Source: Caulobacter soli | Lineage (GTDB): Bacteria > Pseudomonadota > Alphaproteobacteria > Caulobacterales > Caulobacteraceae | NCBI RefSeq assembly: GCF_011045195.1 | Contig: NZ_CP049200.1 | Span: 248,001-312,000, forward strand | Direction of reading: 5' to 3' | Length of the DNA: 64,000 nucleotides | Shown: positions 26,160-34,539 of the stretch, piece by piece | Numbering within the stretch: position 1 is the first letter of the stretch | How the letters are laid out: every line of letters starts with the position of its first letter | Position numbers and translations under genes: made by a program | The notes under the pieces: model-generated | The model's input: the letters and a program-made list of their open reading frames with translations, nothing else | Told to the model about the DNA's origin: nothing | Database searches by the model: none

Positions 26160-26771
26160 TCAGGTCTGGTCGAGCAGGCGATCCAGGGCGTCACCGCAGG
26201 CGGCCTTGAGAATCGACGCGACCGCCGCGTTCGATCGGCCTTCGCTGAGGGACCGGTAGGTCGCGCAACTGGTGAGACTGTACATCAGGTCGATCGCGTC
26301 GGTGCGTGAACGCTTGGTTGCACGCCCGCCCGCAATCCGATCGACCAGGACCGTCAGGTTGGCCCGGCGGCGTTCATTGCGTTCGCGCAGGGCCCGGGCG
26401 AACTCGCCGTCGATCGCCATGGCGTCGTGCAGCGCGGCCACCGCCGGATCGCTGCTCCAGAACGCACAGAAGACCTCGACGAGTTCGGTGACGGCTTTGC
26501 GCCCGTCGGGGTTGGTCATCACCTGGGCGAGGCGCGGCAAGCCGCCCGACAGGGCGATGTCGTCAAAGGCCGCTTCCAGCAGCCCCCGGCGTGATCCGAA
26601 CTGATTGTAAACCGTCAGCCGGGTGACACGCGCGGCCTTGGCGACCGTGTCGAGCGAGAAGCCGGCGATGCTGTCCTCGCGCAGGAGGCGCTGCGCCGCA
26701 TCGATCACCCGCTGCCGCGTCTCGGCGGCGGCGGCGGCGCGGACCTCGCTGACATAGGACCTCTTCGTCAT
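26160..26771 (-). CDS. TetR-family transcriptional regulator (paralogue 1)
   Basis: A 203-aa TetR protein with a basic start and an HTH of type FSLDTVAKAARVTRLTVYNQFGSR at about residues 38-60, then a helical ligand domain with TELVEVFCAFWSSDPAVAALHDAMA. It is clearly paralogous to the TetR protein at 62911-63543, which shares near-identical HTH residues (RLTxYNQFGSRR) and the VFCxFW..DPAV core. No gene starts immediately on the opposite strand, so its target is unclear beyond a candidate operator just upstream. The ATG at 26771 gives the typical N-terminus. Confidence 0.9.
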   Translation of the reverse strand: MTKRSYVSEVRAAAAAETRQRVIDAAQRLLREDSIAGFSLDTVAKAARVTRLTVYNQFGSRRGLLEAAFDDIALSGGLPRLAQVMTNPDGRKAVTELVEVFCAFWSSDPAVAALHDAMAIDGEFARALRERNERRRANLTVLVDRIAGGRATKRSRTDAIDLMYSLTSCATYRSLSEGRSNAAVASILKAACGDALDRLLDQT

Positions 26772-26808
26772 GCGTCGTTCAAATTGCCCCCGGACATTGG
26801 CTATTCAA

Positions 26809-26821
26809 TTTGTATATCAAA
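26809..26821. promoter_or_regulatory. Palindrome upstream of tetR (possible operator)
   Basis: TTTG-TATAT-CAAA, a 13-bp palindromic motif in an A/T-rich patch 38 bp upstream of the TetR start. Its position suits autoregulation; binding is inferred only. Confidence 0.35.
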
Positions 26822-27422
26822 AGTCTTCGCATGGAGCGATTTCCCCCGCAGCTCCCGGAACGATCGCATCACGATCCATGTCCTGGCTGGCGTCCGCTGG
26901 GCCGGCTGCGGTTCGGCCTGGGCAGAGCGCCTGTCGGCGTCGCTGGCGGTCGCCATCGTCGTCATGGCGGCGGCTCGCTGCGGTTGACCGCGGGCGGGCC
27001 AGCCCTGATGGGGCGGCTGCGGCCGTCCAATCGGTGAGCGCGGTGCGTGGAGGCTCTCGACAGAGGCTTCCAGCCCTGGGGCGGCGGCTCCATGGGCGCC
27101 GGCCGGGACGATCTCTCACCGACGCAGCGGCGGAGCCGGCGTCCGCCGGCATGGTTCCAGGAGCCGGCGGCCAAGGGGCGTCAGCGCCGTGGCTTTTCGA
27201 GCGGGGCGTCCAGCCGGGCCGGCGCCGGAAAAGCCGATCGGCCGTGCGCAGAGGGGTCTTTAGCGTCTGCGCCAGCGGGCCCGGGCGAGCCGCCGGTCCT
27301 GCGCGATCAATCACGCCAGCCCTGGGGCGGGGCGGGCCGGGTCAAAGCCGACCTGGTCAAGCCAGGCGCGGCGCTCGGACCCTCCGGCCTTCCTTGCTGC
27401 GCGGCGTGCAGGCCGGTTTCCA
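26822..27422. other. Long intergenic stretch without a supported gene
   Basis: About 600 bp between the tetR upstream region and the ssb leader. Several frames are open because of high GC, but none has protein-like composition or a recognisable domain. Nothing else is identified. Confidence 0.5.
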
Positions 27423-27475
27423 ATCACCGCGGGCTTTGGCCCGCCCCTCCTCCCCGCCCCTCCGGTTCGCGTGAT
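27423..27475 (+). ncRNA. Weak fourth candidate of the GTCAC-type structured leader, upstream of ssb
   Basis: ATCAC (27423-27427) pairs with GTGAT (27471-27475). Inside are a 6-bp hairpin GCGGGC-TTTG-GCCCGC (27429-27444) and the CCCTCC linker. This repeats the layout of the three elements at 34-35.5 kb with A-T in place of G-C at the outer pair. The second hairpin is poor and the distance to the start codon is 56 nt rather than 68-69 nt, so membership is tentative. Confidence 0.3.
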
Positions 27476-27531
27476 CGCGGCAAGGACCGCGGGCCGCCGG
27501 GGCTCCTCTCGGCGGAAGACGGAGAAAGACC

Positions 27532-27897
27532 ATGCTGAACAAGGCTCAACTGATCGGCTTCACCGGCGCCGACGCGGAAATCCGCACCACCCCCAAGGGC
27601 AAGAAGGTCGCCGTGCTGCGGGTGGCCACCAGCCGCTACACCAAGAAGGGCGGCGAGCGACAGGACTTCACCACCTGGCACCAGGTGGAGATCTGGAGCC
27701 CGGGGACGGTCAGCTGGCTGGAGTCCCGGCCCCTGCCCAAGGGCTCGAAGGTCTATGTCGAGGGCGAGATCCGCAACGAGCGCTTCACCGGCCAGGACGG
27801 CCAGGAGCACTTCTTCTCCAAGGTGGTGGTGGCCGGCCCGGGCCACGAGCTGAAGTCGCTCGACCGTCCCGAGACCAATCCCGAAGACGAGGACTAA
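27532..27897 (+). CDS. ssb: Single-stranded DNA-binding protein (plasmid type)
   Basis: A 121-aa OB-fold SSB. It starts MLNKAQLIGFTGADAEIRTT, continues with VAVLRVATSRYTKKGGERQD and TTWHQVEIW, and ends in an acidic tail (NPEDED) that lacks the terminal Phe used by chromosomal SSB to recruit partners. It is shorter than chromosomal SSB (about 160-180 aa), which fits a plasmid- or ICE-encoded version. GGAGAAAG precedes the ATG. It is followed by a terminator-like hairpin and lies upstream of the replication and partition genes. Confidence 0.88.
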   Translation: MLNKAQLIGFTGADAEIRTTPKGKKVAVLRVATSRYTKKGGERQDFTTWHQVEIWSPGTVSWLESRPLPKGSKVYVEGEIRNERFTGQDGQEHFFSKVVVAGPGHELKSLDRPETNPEDED

Positions 27898-27909
27898 GAC
27901 CGCAAGGCG

Positions 27910-27939
27910 CCCGCCCCGGAGGCCAAGCTCCGGGGCGGG
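27910..27939 (+). terminator. G/C-rich hairpin after ssb
   Basis: A perfect 12-bp stem, CCCGCCCCGGAG (27910-27921) with CTCCGGGGCGGG (27928-27939), and a 6-nt loop. It lies 12 bp after the stop. The T-run after it is weak (TCGTTT). Confidence 0.7.
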
Positions 27940-27969
27940 TCGTTTGCGGCTTGGCGTAACGCACAGTTA

Positions 27970-29040
27970 ATGGCAAGAAATGTGCGTCACCCATGCACGT
28001 GGGTTTTCGCCTTGGAGGGCGGGTTTTTGGACGCTTCCATCGAGGGCCTGTTCCTGGGCCTGGCGCGCGCTGAAGACAGCGTGAGCCGACTCGACGCGCG
28101 CGCCCAGAGCTGCCCCTTCACCGACGGTTGGGCCGCGCGGATCGACTTCGCCGAGGCCAACGCCTGGGGCTGGGTCAGCGGCGAGATCGTCGACATGGAG
28201 GATCTGGTCCTGCACGACGCCCAGATGGACGCGCGCCTGCCCGACCAGGCCCTGCGGGCCACGCACGGCCTGGTGCGCGCGCGGCGCAAGGCGCGGGGGA
28301 TCGGCGCGGAGCTGCAGACCGCGGCGGGCGCGGCCTGGCTGGCCGGGTATCGCAGCGATCCGCCGCACCTGGCGCCGCCGGTCGACGACGCGCCGGGCTC
28401 GGCGGAGCGCGAGGCCGAGCCCCCCGCCCTCGTCGACGAGCTGGTCCAGAAGATCCGCGCGCTGGGCCGCGGCGAGACCGCCGATCCGCTCGAAGCCGTC
28501 GAGGAATGGGTCGCTTGGACCCGGGCTCTGCCGGATCGCGCCCCCGCCTTGCTGCGGGCGGCCGCCGCCCTGGAGGGCTGGCGCCTGGTCAACCCCCTGC
28601 CCCGCCAGAACTATGTCGGCGGGGTCATGGTCGCCCAGGCCTTGCGTCTTTCGGGGCGGACACGGTCCTGCCTGCTGGGCCTGGAGGCCGCGCGCCGCGC
28701 CCATATGCAGCCGCCGCGCGGATTCATGGCCGCGGCCACGACCGTGCGGCTGGCCTATTGGTTGAAGATCCTGGCCGTCGGCGCCGAAGCCGGCCTGGCG
28801 GAGATGAGACGCCTGGAGCTGGCCCGCCAGGTCGTCCTCAAGCGGATCGGCGGCCGGCGGGCCCATGACCGCTCGGCCGACCTGCTCGAACTGCTGCTGG
28901 CCCGCCCGCTGGTCAGCGCGCCGATGGCGGCCGAGCATCTGGGCGTCGCCAGCCATTCGGCCCGGCGCTTGCTGACCGGCCTGGGCTCCTCCCTGATGGA
29001 GATCAGCGGGCGCTCCAGGTATCGGGCCTGGCGGCTCTAG
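27970..29040 (+). CDS. DUF1612 / HTH plasmid protein (RHE_PE00001 family)
   Basis: A 356-aa protein with the layout of the RHE_PE00001 family, found on rhizobial and other alphaproteobacterial plasmids and islands. The N-terminal region (LDARAQSCPFTDGWAARIDF, NAWGWVSGEIVDMEDLVLHD) matches the family start. A central DUF1612-like helical part (GGVMVAQALRLSGRTRSCLLG) and a C-terminal winged-helix-like segment (SAPMAAEHLGVASHSARRLL) follow. The C-terminus suggests DNA binding, but no function is established. It lies between ssb and the partition operon, directly before a region rich in palindromes and a DnaA box. Confidence 0.8.
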   Translation: MARNVRHPCTWVFALEGGFLDASIEGLFLGLARAEDSVSRLDARAQSCPFTDGWAARIDFAEANAWGWVSGEIVDMEDLVLHDAQMDARLPDQALRATHGLVRARRKARGIGAELQTAAGAAWLAGYRSDPPHLAPPVDDAPGSAEREAEPPALVDELVQKIRALGRGETADPLEAVEEWVAWTRALPDRAPALLRAAAALEGWRLVNPLPRQNYVGGVMVAQALRLSGRTRSCLLGLEAARRAHMQPPRGFMAAATTVRLAYWLKILAVGAEAGLAEMRRLELARQVVLKRIGGRRAHDRSADLLELLLARPLVSAPMAAEHLGVASHSARRLLTGLGSSLMEISGRSRYRAWRL

Positions 29041-29452
29041 CGGCGGCTGAATCGCGGCATTTGGCCATTTGGGCAAATGGGGAAGTGTGGGCTTGGGCGT
29101 TTGGGGCGGCCGGCGCCCCTCCCCGCGCCCAAGGGAGGTTTGGGGAGATCTCCTTTTGGGGAAACACCCAAAGCCCCATTTGGGTTATTAGGGTAAATTG
29201 GGAAAAGGGGGAATTGCCCGATTGGGGTCTTGCGTAAAAGCGGAAACGGGCAAATGCTGTCTTGCGCAAAGGGGGATTTGCCTGGATGGGGTTTTGGGTT
29301 TTTGTGGATAAGCGGGCTTCCCCATTCACCCTAGAGCCCGTTCGCCCACTTGGGTTAACACCCTCTTCACCAAGTCCGCATTAGATCATTTGCGTAAAAG
29401 GGGCCTTGCCCAAATACCCAGTTGCCCATTGCCCCAATAGAGGAGCGGCGTC
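29041..29452. other. A/T-rich palindrome-containing region with a DnaA box (candidate origin/centromere part)
   Basis: This 412-bp non-coding block has lower GC than its surroundings and repeated CCATTTGGG/CAAATGG words, including a palindrome CCATTTG-GG-CAAATGG at 29065-29080. The word CTTGCGTAAAAG/TTTGCGTAAAAG occurs twice (about 29230 and 29389). A perfect DnaA box (TGTGGATAA at 29303-29311, complement of TTATCCACA) is present. It lies directly before parA. Its CAAATGGG word recurs in the large inverted repeat at 30605-30642 after the partition operon, so it may be a centromere (parS-like) and/or part of the origin. Confidence 0.55.
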
Positions 29453-30112
29453 ATGGCGGTCATCAGCGTTTGTTCGACGAAGGGCGGGGTGGGCAAGACC
29501 ACCCTGGTGATGTGTCTGGCCGACGCCTTCGCCCGCCAGGGCGGCTCGGTGGCGATCGTCGACGGCGATCCCAACGGGCATGTGGCCACCTGGCGCGACC
29601 GCGCCGGCGACGACTGCAAGGTCACGGTGATCAGCGAGGCCAACGAGACCAAGATCCAGGACGTGATCGCCGAGGCCGCCAGCCGCTACGCTCTGGTGTT
29701 CGTGGATCTGGAGGGGGCCGCCTCGCAGTCGGTGACCTACGCCATCGCCGAGAGCGACCTGGTGCTGATCCCGACCAAGGTCTCGGGCATGGACCTGCAG
29801 GAGGTCTACCGCACCTACGAGGTGGTCAAGCGCGCCGAAAAAATGCTCAAGCGCCGCATCCCCGCGCGGGTGATCTTCAGCCAGATGGCGACGCTCAACA
29901 GCCGGGTGGCCAGCCACTCGCGCCAGGAAATCCGCGACAACGACATTCCGGTGTTGAGCACCGAGATCATCCAACGCGCGGCCTACCAACAGATCCACTT
30001 CACCGGCGACACCCCCAGCGGCCCCAACGGCGACCCCAAGGCCGCGCGGGAGATCGCCGCGGTGCTGGCCGAACTTCTAGAAGCGCTGGCCCGCCAGGCC
30101 CAGGCCGCCTGA
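29453..30112 (+). CDS. parA: ParA-type partition ATPase
   Basis: A 219-aa small ParA/MinD-like ATPase. The deviant Walker A KGGVGKTT is at residues 10-17, the Asp-rich AIVDGDPNGHVATW segment follows, and VFVDLEGAASQSV carries the Walker B region. It lacks an N-terminal HTH, as in type Ib ParA proteins. In plasmid segregation, ParA forms dynamic patterns on nucleoid DNA and moves ParB-bound centromeres. GAGGAGCGG precedes the ATG. A small partner gene begins 17 bp after the stop. Confidence 0.92.
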   Translation: MAVISVCSTKGGVGKTTLVMCLADAFARQGGSVAIVDGDPNGHVATWRDRAGDDCKVTVISEANETKIQDVIAEAASRYALVFVDLEGAASQSVTYAIAESDLVLIPTKVSGMDLQEVYRTYEVVKRAEKMLKRRIPARVIFSQMATLNSRVASHSRQEIRDNDIPVLSTEIIQRAAYQQIHFTGDTPSGPNGDPKAAREIAAVLAELLEALARQAQAA

Positions 30113-30129
30113 ACCGGGAAGGGAAGACC

Positions 30130-30594
30130 ATGAACGACAAAGTCGCCCGTCCACTATTCCACCCGGCCCCGCGCCCGCGCCCGATCAACGATGGCGTCGC
30201 GACCGAGGCCCTCAAGGAGGCCACGCGCGACCTGGGGTTTGGACGCACCTCCAGCGACATGTCGGCCGCCCTGGCCGAGCCTCACGCCGAGCCTCAGGCC
30301 AAGCCCGCGCCGCCGGCGCCGATCGCCTCGGCGCCCAAACCTGCGGCCCCCAGTCCCGCGCCCAGGCCCAAGGCTTCCAAGCCGGTTCGCGCCGCAGCCG
30401 TCGCCGCCTCGGACGCTGATCGGGGAACCTCGATCAAGTTCGAGATCGACGACGCCCTGTCGATGGCCCTGAAGTTCGAGGCGGTCCGCCGCCGGGTCAC
30501 CGTGAAGTACCTGATCCTGGAAGCTCTGGCGGCGAAGGATTTCCCGGTGGACCTGGCCAATCTGCCGCAAGACGGTCGCCGGGTGCGCGGATAG
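30130..30594 (+). CDS. Small partition/plasmid-maintenance partner of ParA
   Basis: 154 aa from the ATG at 30130, 17 bp after parA, with GGGAAG just upstream. The middle is a Pro/Ala linker. The C-terminal 55 residues (IKFEIDDALSMALKFEAVRRR, VTVKYLILEALAAKDF) resemble a ribbon-helix-helix or short DNA-binding domain. In this position a ParB-like centromere-binding protein is expected, and RHH ParB analogues are common with type Ib ParA. It shows no similarity to canonical ParB. Its likely role is to bind the CAAATGGG palindromes on either side of the operon. Confidence 0.65.
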   Translation: MNDKVARPLFHPAPRPRPINDGVATEALKEATRDLGFGRTSSDMSAALAEPHAEPQAKPAPPAPIASAPKPAAPSPAPRPKASKPVRAAAVAASDADRGTSIKFEIDDALSMALKFEAVRRRVTVKYLILEALAAKDFPVDLANLPQDGRRVRG

Positions 30595-30604
30595 TCCAGC
30601 TGAG

Positions 30605-30642
30605 CAAATAGGCAAATGGGCAAATCCCCATTTGCCTATTTG
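30605..30642. repeat. Perfect 16-bp inverted repeat after the partition operon
   Basis: CAAATAGGCAAATGGG (30605-30620) and its exact complement CCCATTTGCCTATTTG (30627-30642) flank a 6-nt loop. The arms contain the CAAATGGG word also found at 29065-29080. There is no T-run. It may be a terminator, but the shared word favours a ParB/initiator binding site or both. Confidence 0.65.
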
Positions 30643-30731
30643 ATCCATAGGATGAGACCCTTGGTCCGAGGCGCGCCGTCAGCAGGGCGAATCGCGCTAG
30701 GTCGACTGAACATTCGAGTAGGGCAGGGCGC

Positions 30732-31700
30732 ATGACGGCCCCCAAGGACCGCAACAACCAGTTCGACCTCTTCATCCCGCTGATGCGCGACCTTCCGCTG
30801 AAGGATCAGCGCGAGACGATGGAGCGGCCGTTCTTCAGCCTGCAAAAGCGCAAGCGCCTCAAGCCGATCGAATACAAGAGCCCGGACGGCGAAGTCTCGG
30901 TGAAGGTCGAGGCCGTCCCGGCCTACGGCATGGCCACGATCTGGGACGGGGACATCCTGATCTGGGCCGCCAGCGCCCTCAACCGCATCAAGGCCGAGGG
31001 CCGCAATGACGTGCCGCGGTCCTTGAAGGTCACCGCCTATGATCTGCTGCGCTCGATTCAGCGCGACACCGGCGGCAAGGGCTACAATGACCTCAAGGCC
31101 GCCCTCGATCGCCTGACGACCACGACCATCTTCACCTCGATCCGCGCCAAGAAGGGCCGCGACCGCCGCTTCAGCTGGCTGGACAGCTGGGAGGTCGAGG
31201 TCGATCCGATCACCGAAAAGCCGATCGCCCTGAAGATCACCCTGTCGGACTGGGTCTATGAGGGGATCATCAACGAAAAGTCGGTGCTGACCATGCATCC
31301 CGACTATTTCCAGATCTCCGGCGGCCTGGAAAAGGCGATCTACCGCATCGCCCGCAAGCACGCCGGCGACCAGGACGACGGTTGGTCGTGCCGGGTCAGC
31401 GTGCTGCACGAGAAGACCGGCTCCGACAGCGAACCCAAAGAGTTCAGCCGGATGATGCGCAAGATCGTCGAGATCAACGAGCTGCCCGAATACGACATGG
31501 CGTTCATCACCATGGGCGACGGCTCCCAGGGCGTGCGCTTCATCCGCCGCTCGGTCGTCGAACGCATCCAGGTCCAGGCCGATCTGGAGGCCGAGGACGC
31601 CGCGCGCAAGCGCCGGGAGCGGGAAGATCGCCGCGCAGACCAGGTCGACGGTCGCGCCGAGCCTTGGGCCAAACGCCGGGTCACGACCGGCGACGCCTAA
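30732..31700 (+). CDS. repA: Plasmid replication initiator protein A (RPA family)
   Basis: A 322-aa protein of the RPA family of replication initiators of broad-host alphaproteobacterial plasmids. It opens with QFDLFIPLMRDLPLKDQRET and has the MERPFFSLQKRKR segment, PAYGMATIWDGDILIWAAS, KVTAYDLLRSIQR and the ...LTTTTIFTSIRAKKG strand, all typical. The C-terminus is charged and rich in Arg/Glu. These initiators bind iterons at oriV and open it, often with DnaA. The iteron array begins right after the stop codon, which fits iteron-controlled copy number. It is monocistronic. Confidence 0.92.
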   Translation: MTAPKDRNNQFDLFIPLMRDLPLKDQRETMERPFFSLQKRKRLKPIEYKSPDGEVSVKVEAVPAYGMATIWDGDILIWAASALNRIKAEGRNDVPRSLKVTAYDLLRSIQRDTGGKGYNDLKAALDRLTTTTIFTSIRAKKGRDRRFSWLDSWEVEVDPITEKPIALKITLSDWVYEGIINEKSVLTMHPDYFQISGGLEKAIYRIARKHAGDQDDGWSCRVSVLHEKTGSDSEPKEFSRMMRKIVEINELPEYDMAFITMGDGSQGVRFIRRSVVERIQVQADLEAEDAARKRREREDRRADQVDGRAEPWAKRRVTTGDA

Positions 31701-31701
31701 C

Positions 31702-32470
31702 GGTCTATCACACACCCCAAGCGGCGATTTCCTTGTAATTCAAGGGGTTGTTGTCGTATTCTAAAGTAGACGACAGATCCCCGGTGACGGTCTTTCACCC
31801 ACCGGAGTCGCGGTCGGCGCCCGCCAAATTGGTAAACACCGGGTTAAAATCGACCTCGAACGGCGCTTTTGGCGGCCGTTTTCGAGTCCCTGGCGTCAAT
31901 CCTGGACGTTCGGGGTTTCGCCCACCGACTCGGGGCCTCTCCGTCGGGGTTTCACACACCGCCAAACAAGCCGGCCTTCGCGGTTTCGCCCACCGATCTG
32001 GCCGCCGAGGGGCGGGGAGGGGTGAAGTTTCGGGGTTTCACCCACCAAAGGCCGATCTCGGCGGCCAAACCCCTGTCCGGCCTGGCCTCCACATCGAAAA
32101 ACGACGAGGCGCGTCGGGGTTTCGCCCACCGAAGCTTCCCGCGGACCATCGGTCTATCGCCCACCGGCCGCGAACCGAGCCTGACTGTGGACAGTCCCGG
32201 GGGAACGCACACGCATGATGCGGGGGAACGCCCACCGCACCTTCGGGGGATCAGACACCGATCCACGGTCTATCGCCCACTGGGGGGTTCCATAAGCCTC
32301 TGTTATAGCGAGGCTTTCACGAGCTTCCCGGCCCCTTAACTTATCTAACTTCTTCCATAACAATATCTCTAACGGCGCAGCTGAGGCGCCGCCGGGAGAA
32401 GCAGGGCCAAAAAGACGGCCCTGATCCTCCGGCTCGTGGCAAAACGCCTTAGCGGGGGAACGCCCACCGT
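31702..32470. repeat. Iteron array downstream of repA (candidate oriV)
   Basis: About a dozen 18-20 bp direct repeats share a CGCCCACCG core. CGGGGTTTCGCCCACCGA-type copies lie at 31911, 31945, 31980, 32031 and 32115. CGGTCTATCGCCCACCGG-type copies lie at 31702 (divergent), 31788, 32150 and 32266. CGGGGGAACGCCCACCGC-type copies lie at 32221, 32244 (divergent) and 32453. Spacing is irregular. An A/T-rich stretch (about 32285-32375, with TTATAG, TTAACTTATCTAACTT and ATAACAATATC) lies among them and could be the unwinding element. This is the classical layout of an iteron-regulated origin next to its initiator gene. Confidence 0.8.
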
Positions 32471-32717
32471 TCTTTTCCTCCGCTTGGACGCCTGGCGACA
32501 TTGTGGCGGCGTTCCAACAAAAGCCGCCGGAAGGGCTTGGCGCGCGCGGGATCGGCCGCCGATCCGAAACAGCGGTCAAGCGCGGTTCCGTCAGGGCCTC
32601 GCCTGGTAGAGGATCCGGCCGGCGCTTGCGGCGCAGGCGACCTGGGCGAAGACGGCGACGTCGCCTCCGGATTTCTGCGGAATTGCCACGGCCTTCGTGG
32701 CCGTCGAAGCTCACGCC

Positions 32718-33248
32718 ATGCATCGCCGCGTCCATCTTGTCCTGATCGGCCTGGGCCTGGGCGCGGCCGCTCTGGCCCAGGCGGCGCCTTCGGCTCCTGT
32801 TGTGCTGATCAACACCTCCGACAGCGAGCCTCCGGGCCTCTATTTTCGGTCGTCAGCCGAGCCGGCGGTCGGTGAGATGATCGCCTTCCGGCCGCCGGCC
32901 GACGCTTGGCCCTATGTCGGCGCGGCCATGCCCGAACGCGCCAGGACCAGCATCTTGAAAACCATCCGGGCTGGCGAGGGCGACGCGGTCTGCACGGACG
33001 GCCGTCAACTGTCGATCAACGGCGCGCGCCTGGCGGCGATCGCGCGGACGGATCGACGGGGCCGCATCCTGCCTCAATGGGGCGGGTGCCGACGCCTGCG
33101 GACCGGCGAGTTCTTCGTCTACTCCGCGCGCATCCCCAACAGCTTCGACAGCCGCTACTACGGCCCGGTCCGCCGCGCCGACCTGATCGGGGTCTTTCGG
33201 CCGCTCAAGGGGCCGACAGCGCCTCTCAAGCCGGCCAGACCGTCGTGA
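32718..33248 (+). CDS. traF: TraF-like conjugative signal peptidase (S26 family)
   Basis: 176 aa from the ATG at 32718. An upstream frame start at 32697 adds only a few residues. An N-terminal hydrophobic segment (LVLIGLGLGAAALAQAA) anchors or exports it. NTSDSEPPGLYF contains the catalytic-type Ser-x-Pro motif (Ser36), TSILKTIRAGEGD carries the general-base Lys (Lys81), and NSFDSRYYGPV is the conserved S26 C-terminal box. TraF of RP4 cyclizes the pilin TrbC. The stop overlaps the GTG start of the next gene. No pilin gene is present here. Confidence 0.85.
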   Translation: MHRRVHLVLIGLGLGAAALAQAAPSAPVVLINTSDSEPPGLYFRSSAEPAVGEMIAFRPPADAWPYVGAAMPERARTSILKTIRAGEGDAVCTDGRQLSINGARLAAIARTDRRGRILPQWGGCRRLRTGEFFVYSARIPNSFDSRYYGPVRRADLIGVFRPLKGPTAPLKPARPS

Positions 33249-34048
33249 GAGGGCGGCGGCTTGCCTGGGGTCTCGTCGCCCTGTCGGCGGCGCTCGCGGG
33301 CGGCCTTGCGCCCGGCCCGGCCAGGGCGCAGGCGCCGGCCGGCGCGACCGTGTACGACCTTGGCCGTTTACGCCCTCTGGTCGACACTGCCTCGGCCCGT
33401 GACGCCATCACCCGGGTCACCCTGGCCGAGGCGGCCGGGCAGGGCGACAGCGGCCTGGCCGGGGTGGTCTACACGATCCTCAACCGCCTGGCCTCCGGCG
33501 CCTGGGGCGACAGCGTCGACCAGGTGGTCAACGCCCGGGGCCAGTTCGAGCCGGTTCTGCGCGCCGGCGGCGACTGGCGCGCCCTGCCGCCGGCCGGTCC
33601 GGCGCAGAGGGCGCGGATCGACACGATCGTCAATCTGGCCCTGGACGGGCGGCTGCCCGACCTGACCGGCGGGGCGCTCTATTTTCAGAACCCCAGGATC
33701 GTCGCCGCCCGAGCCGCGGCCGGCGCGGTGTCTCCAGGCCTGGTGCATTTCGGCGGCGCGGCGCCCAGCGCGGTGATCGGCGACCACGCCTTCTATGCGC
33801 AGGTCGCCGGGCGAGGCGCGCCTGCACCGGCCGACGTCCTGGCCCGAGCCGGCGGCGCGATCTTCGTGCGTAAGGCCGGGTCTTCGGACGGCGCCGCGGA
33901 GGCTGCGCCAGGCAGGGCCGCAGGCGACCGAGGCCTGTTCGTCCTGCCCGACGGAGCGATCGTTGAGGAAAGGCCCCGACGCCTGGGCGGGACCGCCAGC
34001 GCTGGCTCGCCCTTTCGGGGCTCGACGCCGCCAAGCGGCGGCGACTGA
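33245..34048 (+). CDS. SleB-like cell-wall hydrolase (Hydrolase_2)
   Basis: The GTG at 33245 overlaps the TraF stop (GTGA), so the genes are coupled. The 267-aa product has a signal peptide (LAWGLVALSAALAGGLAPG...ARA) and a Hydrolase_2/SleB domain: TRVTLAEAAGQGDSGLAGV with the catalytic-type Glu, VVYTILNRLASG, RGQFEPV and GALYFQNPRIV. The C-terminal third is low-complexity. Peptidoglycan hydrolases of this kind open the wall for the conjugation channel, and the pairing with TraF supports a transfer role. Confidence 0.85.
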   Translation: MRGRRLAWGLVALSAALAGGLAPGPARAQAPAGATVYDLGRLRPLVDTASARDAITRVTLAEAAGQGDSGLAGVVYTILNRLASGAWGDSVDQVVNARGQFEPVLRAGGDWRALPPAGPAQRARIDTIVNLALDGRLPDLTGGALYFQNPRIVAARAAAGAVSPGLVHFGGAAPSAVIGDHAFYAQVAGRGAPAPADVLARAGGAIFVRKAGSSDGAAEAAPGRAAGDRGLFVLPDGAIVEERPRRLGGTASAGSPFRGSTPPSGGD

Positions 34049-34143
34049 GCCTGGTGGCGACGTCGTCCCATCGTGTCACGGCGCCCCGCCTGTCAACGGC
34101 TGCGCCGTTTCCCTCCGCGCTCTCCGACGAGCGCTCCGGTGAC
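34044..34143 (+). ncRNA. GTCAC-type structured leader element, copy A
   Basis: A 100-nt element that starts with ACTGAGCCTGGTGGCG, overlapping the preceding stop. GTCAC (34075-34079) pairs with GTGAC (34139-34143). Inside are hairpin 1 AACGGC-TGC-GCCGTT (34095-34109), the linker CCCTCC and hairpin 2 GCGCTC-n6-GAGCGC (34117-34134). Primary sequence differs from copies B and C in both hairpins while pairing is kept. The downstream start codon is 69 nt after the closing stem. Confidence 0.6.
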
Positions 34144-34212
34144 AGGAGGGGACCCCGCCGTGTCCCGCCGGGTCAACGCCGCTCACCGGGAGCGGCGAAC
34201 GGAGGTTTGGCG

Positions 34213-34539
34213 ATGTTCGATCTGATCAACACGGTGATGGGCTGGCTTCGGAAGACGACGCGGTCCGCGCAAACGCGGCTGGGCGAAGCGCCCGACGATC
34301 ACGTGCACGCGTTCTGGGACCATCTCGATGAACTGGAATGGGCTGAAGGCCGGGCCGAGCATCTGGCCGAGGAAGCCGCGCGCGCGGCGCGCGAGCAGGC
34401 CTGGGCCAAGCTGGCGGACGAAGAGCGCGACGCGATCATCGTCTGGTGCGACGACCTCAACGCCCAGGGGCGACTGGTGGATCATCCGTTCTACGACCAG
34501 TGGTTGGCGCTGCGGATGACAGGCTATGTCGGCGACTGA
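34213..34539 (+). CDS. Small acidic protein of unknown function
   Basis: 108 aa from the ATG at 34213, with a strong GGAGG 8 nt upstream. It is acidic and helical (DHLDELEWAEGRAEHLAEEA, AREQAWAKLADEERDAIIVW) and ends with FYDQWLALRMTGYVGD. No family is recognised. It is the first of three small genes each preceded by a copy of the structured element and followed by a strong terminator, so each seems to be its own transcription unit. Confidence 0.65.
   Translation: MFDLINTVMGWLRKTTRSAQTRLGEAPDDHVHAFWDHLDELEWAEGRAEHLAEEAARAAREQAWAKLADEERDAIIVWCDDLNAQGRLVDHPFYDQWLALRMTGYVGD

Noticed and set aside
26770..27474. 234-aa frame in the tetR-ssb gap
   Set aside because: Arg/Ser/Pro-rich, no start context, no family resemblance.
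31702..32470. CRISPR array
   Set aside because: Repeats are short, variable in their 5' halves and irregularly spaced with no uniform spacers; iterons explain them better.
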